A stretch of 64,000 nt of DNA from Phascolarctobacterium_A sp034086985 (lineage in GTDB: Bacteria > Bacillota > Negativicutes > Acidaminococcales > Acidaminococcaceae), in contig JAXDZG010000022.1 in the NCBI GenBank assembly GCA_034086985.1, forward strand, positions 124,001 through 188,000, read 5' to 3'. Of this stretch, positions 32,126-40,861 are shown one piece after another. The notes under the pieces are model-generated. The model made no database searches and was not told the DNA's origin. It saw nothing but the letters and a program-made list of their open reading frames with translations. A program made the position numbers and the translations under genes. How positions within the stretch are numbered: the stretch's first letter is position 1; each line of letters starts with the position of its first letter.

Positions 32126-32968
32126 TTATCCCGCCGTGATGCCCCCGTCCACAGTGATGATGCTGCCGGTCATAAAGCTATTGGCGGGCGAGGCCACGCT
32201 GCAAATCGCGTGGGCGATTTCTGCGGCGCGGCCGATGCGCCCCAGGGGATACGCCGCAGCCATATCCGCCAGGGTATAGCCGCCGTTGGCGTCTACCAGC
32301 TGGCGGGCCAACAGCGGCGTGTCAACGTCCGCAGGACAGATGCAGTTCACGCGAATGCTTGGCGCTAAGTCCAGCGCCAGCGCTCGCGTGAACGCTACTA
32401 CTGCGCCCTTGGAGGCGCAGTACACGGGGCAGCCATAATTGCCGTTGACGCCTGCGTCAGAGGCAATGTTGACGATGCTGCCCCCGCACTGCATGAAGGG
32501 CAGGCAAGCCTGCGTCAGCAGCAGCGTGCCTTTCACGTTAGTGTCCATGATGTCGTCGTAGTCCGCTTCGCTCATATTCTCCAAGCGCTGCTCCGCATAA
32601 ACGCCAGCGCTGTTGATGAGAATATCAATGTGCCACTCCTGCTCCGTCCCATGGCCGTCGCGTGTGGCACACTGCGTCCCACACGCCTGCTGCAGTCGCA
32701 GCAGGCTTTTTTCATGAGCACACATTTGCCTTACAGCCTCCTTGCAGGAGGCTGCTTTTTTTACATCACAGCCCACAAAGCATACGCTTACTCCCGTTTG
32801 CGCCTCGATGTGGCGCACAGCCGCCGCTCCACGAGCGGCGTCGCGCCCTAAAATATACACTCTAGCCCCATCAGCGGCGAGACGCTCCGCCGTGGCAAGG
32901 CCAATGCCGGAGCTCCCGCCACTGATGACAGCAACCAAACCCTCGCAGCCATATTTAAGCTTTGTCAT
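32126..32968 (-). CDS. SDR-family oxidoreductase with a 26-residue insertion
   Basis: 280 residues from ATG 32968 (GAGAGGAAG upstream). Short-chain dehydrogenase: cofactor loop SGGSSGIG near residue 16, DILINSAG near 115 (NNAG variant), catalytic Ser in NIASDAGVNG, YCASK motif (Tyr, Lys) near 174. Arg/Asp pattern after the loop (GRDAARG) suggests NADP. Residues about 87-112 are an extra segment (Cys, His, Gln rich) between the CDV strand and NSAG that ordinary SDRs lack; its DNA contains strong antisense hairpins. Substrate unknown. Overlaps the kinase gene end. Confidence 0.8.
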   Translation of the reverse strand: MTKLKYGCEGLVAVISGGSSGIGLATAERLAADGARVYILGRDAARGAAAVRHIEAQTGVSVCFVGCDVKKAASCKEAVRQMCAHEKSLLRLQQACGTQCATRDGHGTEQEWHIDILINSAGVYAEQRLENMSEADYDDIMDTNVKGTLLLTQACLPFMQCGGSIVNIASDAGVNGNYGCPVYCASKGAVVAFTRALALDLAPSIRVNCICPADVDTPLLARQLVDANGGYTLADMAAAYPLGRIGRAAEIAHAICSVASPANSFMTGSIITVDGGITAG

Positions 32969-34508
32969 TTTCTTCTTCCTCTCTCGCCAACTCCTGGGGC
33001 AGCTTGACAATAATCGTAGTCCCCTTGCCCAGCTCGCTCTCTAGCTCTAGCTCCATGTCGTGGCGCACAGCAATTTGCTTCGCAATGGCCAAGCCCAAGC
33101 CGCTGCCGCTCTTGTTCTGCTCATTGCGAGCCTTGTAGAACCTATCAAAAGCATGAGGAATATCCTCCGCCTTCATGCCGCAGCCATGATCTGTAAGTCG
33201 CAGCTCGCTCCCTGCCAGAGCCACTTCAATGCTGCTCTTTTCTGGCGAAAACTTAATACTATTATGCAAAAAGATCATCAGCATTTGGCGCAAACGACCA
33301 TAATCACCGTTGATTACATAAGTCTCCTTGTCCAGCTCTGCCGTAATTTGAATTTCCTTTTCTAAGCCCAAACGACGGGAGCCTCGCACAGCGTCCTGCA
33401 CTACAGCACACATATTTAAGGGCTCTTTTTCGATGGGAAAATCTGTATTCTGCAAGCGAGATAAATCCAGCAAATCATTGATTAAGCGCTGTAAAAAGAG
33501 GCTTTCATTGTACATCTGCTCGTGAAACTCTGCCACATCCTCCGGCTCCGTTACCACGCCATCCCGCAAGGCCTCAAGACTGCCTCGAATAACCGTTACC
33601 GGCGTGCGCAGCTCGTGGGAAATATTGGCAATGAACTCCCGTCGCAGCTTTTCCAGCTTCTGGCTTTCCTCATCCGCCAGCTGCAAGCGCTGAGCCAAAA
33701 CGTCCAAGGTACGCGCAAGCTCACCCACCTCATCCTTTTGGGTAATCTTATTGCGTACCTCGTAGTGACGCTCGGCCAGCTGCTCAGCATTATCCTTCAT
33801 GATATTCAGTGTGCGCGTAAAGCGCCAGCTCAAAACCAGGCTCAAAACCATAACCAAGGCCAACGCCGCAGCCAAGCTCATCAGCAAAATCTGCAGTCCT
33901 TCCCAAATAGCCTTGTTCAAGCCCTGACGGGGTGAATGCAGCAGCACCACAGCCTTCACCTTGCCCTGAGCATCGTAAACAGGCTCGCCCACAGTGAGCA
34001 TAATATCATTAAGCCACACATTATACTCTTCCACAGAAAAATCCTCGCCCTCGGCAAAGCATTTTTCTACTTTTTCCTTAATATGTCTGGGCAGCTTGGC
34101 AAAGGCATCCTTAGAATCCTGGGGCGGGGGCAGCATAGGGCGCAGTTGCTTCTCTGGATGCTTCTCGCGCCACTTCATACGCCTAGCCATGCGCTCCTTA
34201 TTGACGTTTAAATTGCGCTCACTATCCACTACCCAGACAATATCCTGACTTAAATTGTCTATGAAATTAATAAAATTACTTTTGGCAAAGCCGCTACCAT
34301 GATGCTGCTCCAAAATAGTCAGATTGGCACTAATGGCAGTGGCAACACGCTTAGCTTGGGAGCGCATGCTACGCTGCTTGGTGTCTATGGTGTGTTCCCT
34401 AAAGAATTGATAAAAAACGCCACCAATGATAAGGCCAAAAATAACCAGCACCGAGGTAAAGCAGAGCATGAGCTTCAGCGCAACCTTACTTTTAAAGGGC
34501 CACTTCAT
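32955..34508 (-). CDS. Membrane sensor histidine kinase (OmpR/PhoR-type partner)
   Basis: 517 residues: membrane segment about 9-30, periplasmic sensor about 32-195 with DxPPPQDSKDAF-like acidic and Pro-rich stretch, second membrane segment about 205-228, HAMP about 230-280, HisKA with FIANISHELRTPVTVIRGS (phosphorylated His) near 303, HATPase with RQMLMIFLHNSIKF, DHGCGMK and SGSGLGLAIAK. Overlaps the response regulator stop by four bases (ATGA), so coupled. The signal is unknown. Confidence 0.9.
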   Translation of the reverse strand: MKWPFKSKVALKLMLCFTSVLVIFGLIIGGVFYQFFREHTIDTKQRSMRSQAKRVATAISANLTILEQHHGSGFAKSNFINFIDNLSQDIVWVVDSERNLNVNKERMARRMKWREKHPEKQLRPMLPPPQDSKDAFAKLPRHIKEKVEKCFAEGEDFSVEEYNVWLNDIMLTVGEPVYDAQGKVKAVVLLHSPRQGLNKAIWEGLQILLMSLAAALALVMVLSLVLSWRFTRTLNIMKDNAEQLAERHYEVRNKITQKDEVGELARTLDVLAQRLQLADEESQKLEKLRREFIANISHELRTPVTVIRGSLEALRDGVVTEPEDVAEFHEQMYNESLFLQRLINDLLDLSRLQNTDFPIEKEPLNMCAVVQDAVRGSRRLGLEKEIQITAELDKETYVINGDYGRLRQMLMIFLHNSIKFSPEKSSIEVALAGSELRLTDHGCGMKAEDIPHAFDRFYKARNEQNKSGSGLGLAIAKQIAVRHDMELELESELGKGTTIIVKLPQELAREEEENDKA

Positions 34509-35197
34509 GACTTCACCTCAAAGCGATAGCCCACGCCCCAAATGGTTTTGATATCCCATTTTTCGTGCTCGTATTTATCCAGCTTAGCTCTAAGACGCTT
34601 GATATGGGAATCCACAGTACGACTATCGCCAAAATAATCTATACCCCAGATGCTATCCAGCAAATTATCGCGGCTAAAAACCTTGGTATGATTTTTAGCC
34701 AAGGTCCACAGAAGCTCGATTTCTTTTTTGGTCAGGGGCACCTCTTCCCCACCTATCTGTACTTCATATTTATCTAGATTGATAAAAAGGTTATCCGTGC
34801 TCATGCTGTTTTTACTAGCCGGCTCCTGGGGCTGGATGCGGCGCAGCACCGCACGCACTCTGGCCATTACCTCGCTGGCCGAGAACGGCTTGATCACATA
34901 ATCATCTGCTCCGATGTCCAGTCCCATGATTCTATCATAGTCCTCACCGCGAGCGGTTATCATAATGATAGGCACCATGGAGTCCTTGCGCAGACGGCGG
35001 CACACCTCAAAGCCATCCAGCTTGGGCATCATCACATCCAGGAGCACCATCACTATCTCAGACTCATTTTGCTTGAATTTCTCTAGGGCCTCGGCTCCGT
35101 CTAGGGCGATAACAGGCTCCAAGCCTTCCTTTTTGGCATAGCTGGAAAGAATAGTCGTAATTTGCTTATTATCATCGGCGATTAATATCTTTTTCAT
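34505..35197 (-). CDS. OmpR/PhoB-family response regulator
   Basis: 230 residues from ATG 35197 (AGGTGAGG upstream). Receiver with phospho-acceptor Asp54 in VLLDVMMPKLDGFE, acidic pair ADDN at 8-10, Lys in YVIKPFSASE, then a winged-helix DNA-binding domain (ELLWTLAKNHTKVFSRDNLLD, VDSHIKRLRAKL). First gene of the two-component operon, divergent from the Spy/CpxP-like gene at 35459, the most likely target. Confidence 0.92.
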   Translation of the reverse strand: MKKILIADDNKQITTILSSYAKKEGLEPVIALDGAEALEKFKQNESEIVMVLLDVMMPKLDGFEVCRRLRKDSMVPIIMITARGEDYDRIMGLDIGADDYVIKPFSASEVMARVRAVLRRIQPQEPASKNSMSTDNLFINLDKYEVQIGGEEVPLTKKEIELLWTLAKNHTKVFSRDNLLDSIWGIDYFGDSRTVDSHIKRLRAKLDKYEHEKWDIKTIWGVGYRFEVKS

Positions 35198-35458
35198 CTT
35201 AACCTCACCTCGTTCAAACTTGCTTTGCAAGCTAGTACTAGTTATATTATAGCATATCAGTAAATTGTGTTGAAATTATGACGCAGGCTTCAAAAAAATT
35301 TAGTACTATTTTTTGCAAAAAAAGTCAAAAAAGCTCTAAAAAAACATAAAAAAGTCATAATTGCCCCGTACAATAAAGACAAATCAAGGGATACCCCCTA
35401 AGATAATAAAAAAGCAACTTTCTCAACAAGATATAACTTAGATAAGGAGTGACTGAAT
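35198..35458. promoter_or_regulatory. Divergent control region of the two-component system
   Basis: Plus-strand TACAAT at 35370-35375 has no -35 match and is preceded by A-tract repeats of AAAAAGTCA type (around 35317 and 35350), which could be tandem response-regulator half-sites. Confidence 0.45.
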
Positions 35459-35911
35459 ATGTTGAACATGAAAAAAATTTTGATCGCCGGTACTGTAATG
35501 ACTGCTCTGTGTGCAACTGCTTTTGCAGCCACTAACGACCAAGCTGATAAACCTACCATGAAGGAGCGCGTTAATCGCATTCTTTGCGAGAACCGCGGTG
35601 ACTGCCAGCCTCAAAAAATGACTCGCCAAGAGCGCCACGACAAACGTGCTAAAGAAGCTATGGCTAAGCTGACCCCTGAGCAACGTGCTGAGGTCGAAGC
35701 CTTCATCAAAGAGGATATGGCTCAGCGCCAAGCTCGCCGCGAGAAGCTGCAAAACATGACTCCTGAGCAACGCCATGCTATCAAAGCTAACCGTCCTATG
35801 AAAATGAAGTCTGGCAAGCACTTTAAGGGCAAACACTTCCGTGGTCACGGCCCTGCAGGCCCTCGTCCTGACTGCCCCGTACCTCCTTGCCCGGTAGCCC
35901 CCGCTAAATAA
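35459..35911 (+). CDS. Spy/CpxP-like periplasmic protein with His/Cys/Pro-rich tail
   Basis: 150 residues. Signal peptide (MKKILIAGTVMTALCAT, cleavage near FAA-TND). Two LTxxQ-type motifs, KLTPEQRAEVEAF near 75 and NMTPEQRHAIKA near 100, in a helical, basic region; then a tail with KHFKGKHFRGHGPAG and CPVPPCPVAP that could bind metal. It is divergent from the two-component operon and the ribosome binding site AAGGAG is clear. Chaperone or metal-buffer role in envelope stress is inference from the family. Confidence 0.72.
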   Translation: MLNMKKILIAGTVMTALCATAFAATNDQADKPTMKERVNRILCENRGDCQPQKMTRQERHDKRAKEAMAKLTPEQRAEVEAFIKEDMAQRQARREKLQNMTPEQRHAIKANRPMKMKSGKHFKGKHFRGHGPAGPRPDCPVPPCPVAPAK

Positions 35912-35992
35912 AATTATAAGTCCCCTCCATACAATCATAAGACATAAAACAGTAACGACAAATACTTCCTTTCCCCTTTCTTTCCCCCAAAC

Positions 35993-36029
35993 AAAAAGAG
36001 TCCTGCGCCACTTGGCCAGGGCTCTTTTT
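35993..36029 (+). terminator. Intrinsic terminator after the Spy-like gene
   Basis: Stem AAAAAGAG-CCTG.../...CAGGGCTCTTTTT with ACTT loop; T run follows on the plus strand. Confidence 0.75.
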
Positions 36030-36220
36030 CCGTTCCAAATTACCAAAAATTTCAGTCATTTTATTTCATGTAGTTTTAATGTAATATAGTATAAGTATTG
36101 CTAATTTAGCTGTACATAAATTGTTGTTCAGTTTATATTTGTATTTGCTAAATTCAGAGCTTTGTGGTATAATGCTTTCATGAGTTGACTAGTCAGTCAA
36201 AAATTGTGGGTGGTACAGGG

Positions 36221-36820
36221 ATGTTCTATATGGATAAATGGTATGTCAAGGGCTGGCTTTATTTTGTCGCCATGTTTGGCCTTATTGCCGTCTTGCCTGA
36301 ATGGACGGGCAAGGAGAACGGTATTATTGAAAATTTACAGCTGTTGTGGCTGCTAGCAGGTTTGGTCTACTGTTGGCATATGCGCACAGCAAAGCAGCTT
36401 ACTTGGGGAGGCTGTGCCTCCAAGCTATGGAGCGCAGGTGCGATTTATTTTTTTCTGCTCTTTATGCGGGAAATCAGCTGGGGCAGGGTATTTTTCACCA
36501 ATGCCCATGGAGGTATGATTAAATATCATCAGATGGGACTTTATGGTAAGCTGGTGCATCCTCTAGTGGGACTGTTAATAGTTTTGGCTTTAGTACTAGT
36601 GGTGCAGGCCAAAATTTGGCGAGCCATTAAGCTCGTTAAGCTGCCCTTCAAGTCTTTCCTTTTGTTACTCTTATTTATCGCCATGTCCTGGATTGGCGAA
36701 AAGGGCCATATCCCCTTTTTACGCAGTCAAGTAACAGAAGAGCTAGCAGAGTTTGGCGCCTATATGATGATGTATTATATTGCGCGTGATATGGGTGACA
36801 GAATGCGGCAAGTAAATTAG
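36221..36820 (+). CDS. Small integral membrane protein, unknown
   Basis: About 200 residues from ATG 36221 (GGTGG seven bases upstream; ATG 36230 is also possible). Five hydrophobic segments: KGWLYFVAMFGLIAVL, LQLLWLLAGLVYCW, AGAIYFFLLF, PLVGLLIVLALVLVV and FLLLLLFIAM. A charged motif MREISWGRVFFTN sits between segments 3 and 4, and a conserved-looking EELAEFGAYMMMYYIARD at the end. Extended -10 promoter TGGTATAAT at 36165-36173. No named family recognised. Confidence 0.65.
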   Translation: MFYMDKWYVKGWLYFVAMFGLIAVLPEWTGKENGIIENLQLLWLLAGLVYCWHMRTAKQLTWGGCASKLWSAGAIYFFLLFMREISWGRVFFTNAHGGMIKYHQMGLYGKLVHPLVGLLIVLALVLVVQAKIWRAIKLVKLPFKSFLLLLLFIAMSWIGEKGHIPFLRSQVTEELAEFGAYMMMYYIARDMGDRMRQVN

Positions 36821-36828
36821 GTCTCAAC

Positions 36829-36875
36829 AAAAAACTCATGGTTCACTGCCTTAAGCGGTGTTCCATGAGTTTTTT
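36829..36875. terminator. Bidirectional intrinsic terminator
   Basis: 13-bp stem AAAAAACTCATGG/CCATGAGTTTTTT. T runs on both strands, serving the membrane-protein gene and the converging flippase gene. Confidence 0.85.
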
Positions 36876-36909
36876 ATTTGCAAAAACACTTTGAAATTGG
36901 AGAACAGCC

Positions 36910-38529
36910 TTATTTAAATAAGCCGCAGCGTTGGCCGATAGCTAGGATTCTCCTGCCGATAAAGGGAATATTGTCCAAATCCTCCTTGCTCAGGCCACCA
37001 AAGCCAATCAGAGCCAAGGCATAGGCAGGTACAGCTGCTATCATGGCAAAAAGCACGCACCACATGCCAAGCTGCTCTGTAAAAGCAAGCACCACGTAAA
37101 TAACCGCGCCCATGACGCCCGACGCTAAGAGAGGCTTTAACAGACTGCCCAAGGAAAGGGTAAAGCCAGTATACTTATAAATAAAGCCCATATTGATGAT
37201 GGCAGCTACCGCAAAGTCAGCCACAGTAGCCATAGATGCGCCCTTGATGCCCAAATAGGGTATCGCTGTAAGCCACCAGCTCATGACAACCTTTACTAAG
37301 CAAGCCAAAATCATATTCAGCACAGGAATGGCTGTTTTGCCCAGCCCCTGCAGGATACCCGTGCTGATCTGATGCATACCCAAGAAGAGAATGCCCACGC
37401 TCATAGTCTGAATGGCTCCAGCAGCTCCGGGAGCATTGTAAATCAAGGCCGCTACCTTCTCAGCCAAGAAGAAAAGTCCCATAAAGCAGGGGAAGGTAAT
37501 AATCATGGCCACGCGAAAGGCCAGCCGAATTTTATCCCTGATGGCAGCAAACTGCTCCAAAGCCCTAGACTCAGAAATAGAGGGCACAAGGCTGATGGTC
37601 ATAGCCGCTGTAAAAATTGTGGCTAGGTTAACCAAGGGTACAGCCATACCGGTCAGATAACCAAAAAGCTCCGTAGCATGGCGCACATCAAAGCCTGCTA
37701 CCTCCAAACGTTGGGGCACGATCAAAAGGTCCAGATTAGCACCGATGGGCAGCATTAAGCTCGTCAAGGAAACCGGCAGCGCCAGCTTCAGCAAGCGCTT
37801 GATGATGTGGCCTGCGCTCTCCTGAGGAATGCTGTCATCCTGAGCCTCGATTTCCGCATGCAGGCGCTTCTTGAGGCGACGATAGAACCACATAAGCACT
37901 AGCAGTGCGCAGAAAGCACCAGCGCCTGCACCCATGCTGGCACCACCTGCTGCGTAGGCTAGGCCATAGGGCATAAACAAGTCTGCAAAAACCAGCATGG
38001 TAATTACGCGCACCAGCTGCTCCACAACCTCGCTGGTGGCCGTAGGCGTCATAATCTGCCAACCCTGCAGATAGCCACGGAAGCTAGCTAGGAAGGTGAC
38101 AAAGAACACCGCCGGCGCCAGAGCAATAATGGAATAGTAAGCTCTAGAGTCGCGAATAATATGTTGATTAATAAGGAAATCAGCGCCAAAGAAAAGGGCT
38201 GAAGAAAATAATAGACCCGAAATTAAAAGCAACCTTAAGGACACATTAAAGACGCGCTTAGCGCCACGATAGTCCTTATTGGCCAGCTTTTCCGAGGTAA
38301 TGATGGAAATCGCCACGGGCACACCGGCCGAGGAAACGGTGATGGCCATTAAATAAATAGGAAAGCCCATTTGGTAAAGGCCAATACCCTCGCCACCTAA
38401 CACACGGGACAAGATAATCCAGTTTAGGGAGCCGATGACCTTGACGATAATACTGGAGATAGTCAAAATCATGGTGCCCTTTAAAAATTTGCTATTATTG
38501 GTATTAGAATTCTGTTTCTCTTCGCTCAT
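36910..38529 (-). CDS. SpoVB/MurJ-type MOP-superfamily flippase
   Basis: 539 residues with about 14 membrane segments, the polysaccharide-biosynthesis (PF01943-like) fold: KGTMILTISSIIVKVIGSLNW at the N terminus and YLMAITVSSAGVPVAISI near 57 are typical of SpoVB/YtgP lipid-II flippase-like proteins. Acts in the inner membrane on undecaprenyl-linked intermediates. Not in the capsule cluster, so a peptidoglycan or unlinked polysaccharide role is likely. Confidence 0.85.
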   Translation of the reverse strand: MSEEKQNSNTNNSKFLKGTMILTISSIIVKVIGSLNWIILSRVLGGEGIGLYQMGFPIYLMAITVSSAGVPVAISIITSEKLANKDYRGAKRVFNVSLRLLLISGLLFSSALFFGADFLINQHIIRDSRAYYSIIALAPAVFFVTFLASFRGYLQGWQIMTPTATSEVVEQLVRVITMLVFADLFMPYGLAYAAGGASMGAGAGAFCALLVLMWFYRRLKKRLHAEIEAQDDSIPQESAGHIIKRLLKLALPVSLTSLMLPIGANLDLLIVPQRLEVAGFDVRHATELFGYLTGMAVPLVNLATIFTAAMTISLVPSISESRALEQFAAIRDKIRLAFRVAMIITFPCFMGLFFLAEKVAALIYNAPGAAGAIQTMSVGILFLGMHQISTGILQGLGKTAIPVLNMILACLVKVVMSWWLTAIPYLGIKGASMATVADFAVAAIINMGFIYKYTGFTLSLGSLLKPLLASGVMGAVIYVVLAFTEQLGMWCVLFAMIAAVPAYALALIGFGGLSKEDLDNIPFIGRRILAIGQRCGLFK

Positions 38530-38880
38530 ACAATCCGCCTTAATTCTGAAAATAGTCGTACATTATAATTATCCTCTTTTCCGCGCGATTTTACAAGCTT
38601 TTTAACATAAAATTCATAATTCCTGCCTGCTTTTCCCTTGCATAATCTCGTCATTATGCTAAAATTAAGCTGTAGGCTTCTTATAAAAGCTGTGCTAGTC
38701 TCGTGCAAAGATACCCAATGGACAGCAAGCTTTTTAGGTCTTACTCAGAAAAATCTGTAATAAAGAATAATTATTGACAGCTTTACTAGGTTATGGTATT
38801 ATATGAGTGTCAAGGTGGTGCTTAATGTAAGCACTGAAGATACTTATTAATAATAAATATATAATTTGGAGGGAATTACA
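38530..38880 (+). promoter_or_regulatory. Rubrerythrin promoter region
   Basis: Promoter TTGACA, 17 bases, TATTAT at 38774-38802. A 13-bp palindrome TTATTA-A-TAATAA at 38844-38856, in the leader, resembles a PerR/Fur-family site (TTATAATNATTATAA) but is degenerate. The flippase promoter must also lie in this 350-base gap; no other gene seen. Confidence 0.6.
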
Positions 38881-39426
38881 ATGAAAAAATTCGTTTGTCA
38901 AGTTTGTGGTTACGTTTATGAAGGCGAAGCTGCTCCGGCTGCATGCCCCCAATGCAAGGCTCCTGCTAGCAAATTCACCGAAATGAAGGGTGAAATGACT
39001 TGGGCTTGCGAGCATGTTGTAGGCATCGCTTCTGACGTTCCTGAAGATATCAAAGCTGACCTGCGCGCTAACTTCAACGGTGAATGCTCCGAGGTTGGTA
39101 TGTATCTGGCTATGGCTCGCGTTGCTCATCGCGAAGGATATCCGGAAATCGGCCTGTACTGGGAAAAAGCTGCTTATGAAGAAGCTGAACATGCTGCTAA
39201 ATTTGCAGAACTGCTGGGCGAAGTTGTTACCGACTCCACCGAAAAGAACCTGGCTATGCGTGTAGAAGCTGAAAACGGCGCAACCGCTGGCAAGAACGAT
39301 CTGGCTGCTCGCGCAAAGGCTCTGGGTCTGGACGCTATCCATGACACCGTTCATGAAATGGGCCGCGACGAAGCTCGCCATGGCAAAGCTTTTGCTGGCC
39401 TGCTGAAAAGATATTTCGGCAAATAA
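38881..39426 (+). CDS. Reverse rubrerythrin
   Basis: 181 residues from ATG 38881, where GGAGGG precedes (an upstream TTG precedes the ribosome binding site and is rejected). The rubredoxin domain is at the N terminus (CQVCGYVYEG, CPQCKAP, two CxxC), the diiron ferritin-like domain at the C terminus with helices carrying ECSEVGMY, EEAEHAA and DEARHGKA. This order is that of clostridial reverse rubrerythrins, which reduce peroxide and oxygen in anaerobes. Confidence 0.92.
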   Translation: MKKFVCQVCGYVYEGEAAPAACPQCKAPASKFTEMKGEMTWACEHVVGIASDVPEDIKADLRANFNGECSEVGMYLAMARVAHREGYPEIGLYWEKAAYEEAEHAAKFAELLGEVVTDSTEKNLAMRVEAENGATAGKNDLAARAKALGLDAIHDTVHEMGRDEARHGKAFAGLLKRYFGK

Positions 39427-39445
39427 TTTAAGCTTAGCTAATACA

Positions 39446-39473
39446 AATCCCCGCTCTGAACAGAGCGGGGATT
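39446..39473 (+). terminator. Intrinsic terminator after rubrerythrin
   Basis: 13-bp stem AATCCCCGCTCTG/CAGAGCGGGGATT, T run beyond. Confidence 0.9.
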
Positions 39474-39549
39474 TTTTATATTCTCAAGCTATTATTTTTC
39501 CACACACTTATGCACACTGTGGATAACTTTTTCCTGAATATGTGGATAA

Positions 39550-40857
39550 CTAGGCTTTATAACCACGTGCTTCTGCAACCTTGGCAAAGGCTACGCTTGC
39601 TGCATCAATGGTCTTTTGGATATCCTCAGGGCTGTGGGCCAAGGACAAGAAGTTGGTTTCAAATTGGCTGGGCGGTAAATAAATCCCCTGCTCCAGCATG
39701 GAGTGGAAGTAGATTTTGAAGGCTTCCAAATCACTGGCAGCAGCGCTATCAAAATCAGTTACAGGCTTGTCGCTGAAGAAAACAGTGAACATGCTACCCA
39801 AACGATGTACCTGCACGGGTACACCTGCCTTAGCAGCTGCGCGCTCCAGGCCGCCGGTTAAAATAGCGGTCATGCTTTCCAGCTTTTCACAAACCTTATT
39901 TTCTTCCATATAGGTCAGGGCTGCAATACCGGCAGCCATGGCCAGCGGATTACCGCTTAAGGTGCCTGCTTGATACATGGGGCCAGCAGGAGATACCTTT
40001 TGCATAATCTCCCTTCTGCCACCATAGGCAGCCACGGGCAGGCCACCGCCGATAACCTTACCAAGGCAGGTAATATCGGGGTCAACATCATACAGAGATT
40101 GGCTGCCACCTTGAGCACTGCGGAAGCCGCTCATAACCTCGTCACAGATAACCAACGCACCATACTTTTTGGTCAGGGCGCGAATGCCTTCCAAATAACC
40201 TTCCTTAGGCAGCACTAAGCCCATGTTACCCGGAGTGGGCTCCATGATTACCGCGGCGATTTCCTCGCCGCGCTCTGCGAAAACCTTTTCCAAAGCAGGC
40301 AAATCGTTAAAGGGCACAGTAATCGTTGTAGAAGCAACTGCCTTGGGCACGCCGGGGCTATCGGGTACGCCAAAGGTGGTAGCACCGCTGCCAGCCTTTA
40401 CCAAAAGGCTGTCGTGATGACCATGGTAGCAGCCGATGAACTTGACAATGCAGTCGCGACCGGTGTAGGCACGAGCCAAGCGCAGGGCGCTCATAGTAGC
40501 CTCAGTACCGCTGTTCACCATACGCACCTGATCCATGGAAGGCACCAAACGGCATACTAATTTGGCCAGCTCAGTCTCCGCCAGAGTAGGAGCACCATAG
40601 GAGGTACCCTTTTCCGCTGCGGCCTTAATAGCCTCGGTTACGCAATCGGGCACATGCCCCATCAGCAGCGGGCCATAGCTCAACACATAGTCGATATACT
40701 CGTTGCCATCAATATCATAAATTTTGCTGCCCTTGCCACCGGCAATGAAGGGAGGCACACCGCCCACACTGCGGAAGGAGCGCACAGGGCTGTTTACGCC
40801 ACCGGGAATATACTTACGAGCTTCCTCAAAGGCAGCTGTAGATTTAGTGTTATTCAT
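39550..40857 (-). CDS. hemL: Glutamate-1-semialdehyde 2,1-aminomutase
   Basis: PLP-dependent enzyme, 435 residues, giving 5-aminolevulinate from glutamate-1-semialdehyde. Seen: AFEEARKYIPGGVNSPVR at the start, MVNSGTEATMSALRLAR near 118, FIGCYHGHHDSLL near 140, LVICDEVMSGFR near 232, and PLP Lys in CLGKVIGGGLPVAAYGG near 265. Last gene of the tetrapyrrole operon, four bases after hemB. Confidence 0.95.
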   Translation of the reverse strand: MNNTKSTAAFEEARKYIPGGVNSPVRSFRSVGGVPPFIAGGKGSKIYDIDGNEYIDYVLSYGPLLMGHVPDCVTEAIKAAAEKGTSYGAPTLAETELAKLVCRLVPSMDQVRMVNSGTEATMSALRLARAYTGRDCIVKFIGCYHGHHDSLLVKAGSGATTFGVPDSPGVPKAVASTTITVPFNDLPALEKVFAERGEEIAAVIMEPTPGNMGLVLPKEGYLEGIRALTKKYGALVICDEVMSGFRSAQGGSQSLYDVDPDITCLGKVIGGGLPVAAYGGRREIMQKVSPAGPMYQAGTLSGNPLAMAAGIAALTYMEENKVCEKLESMTAILTGGLERAAAKAGVPVQVHRLGSMFTVFFSDKPVTDFDSAAASDLEAFKIYFHSMLEQGIYLPPSQFETNFLSLAHSPEDIQKTIDAASVAFAKVAEARGYKA

Positions 40858-40861
40858 AGCT

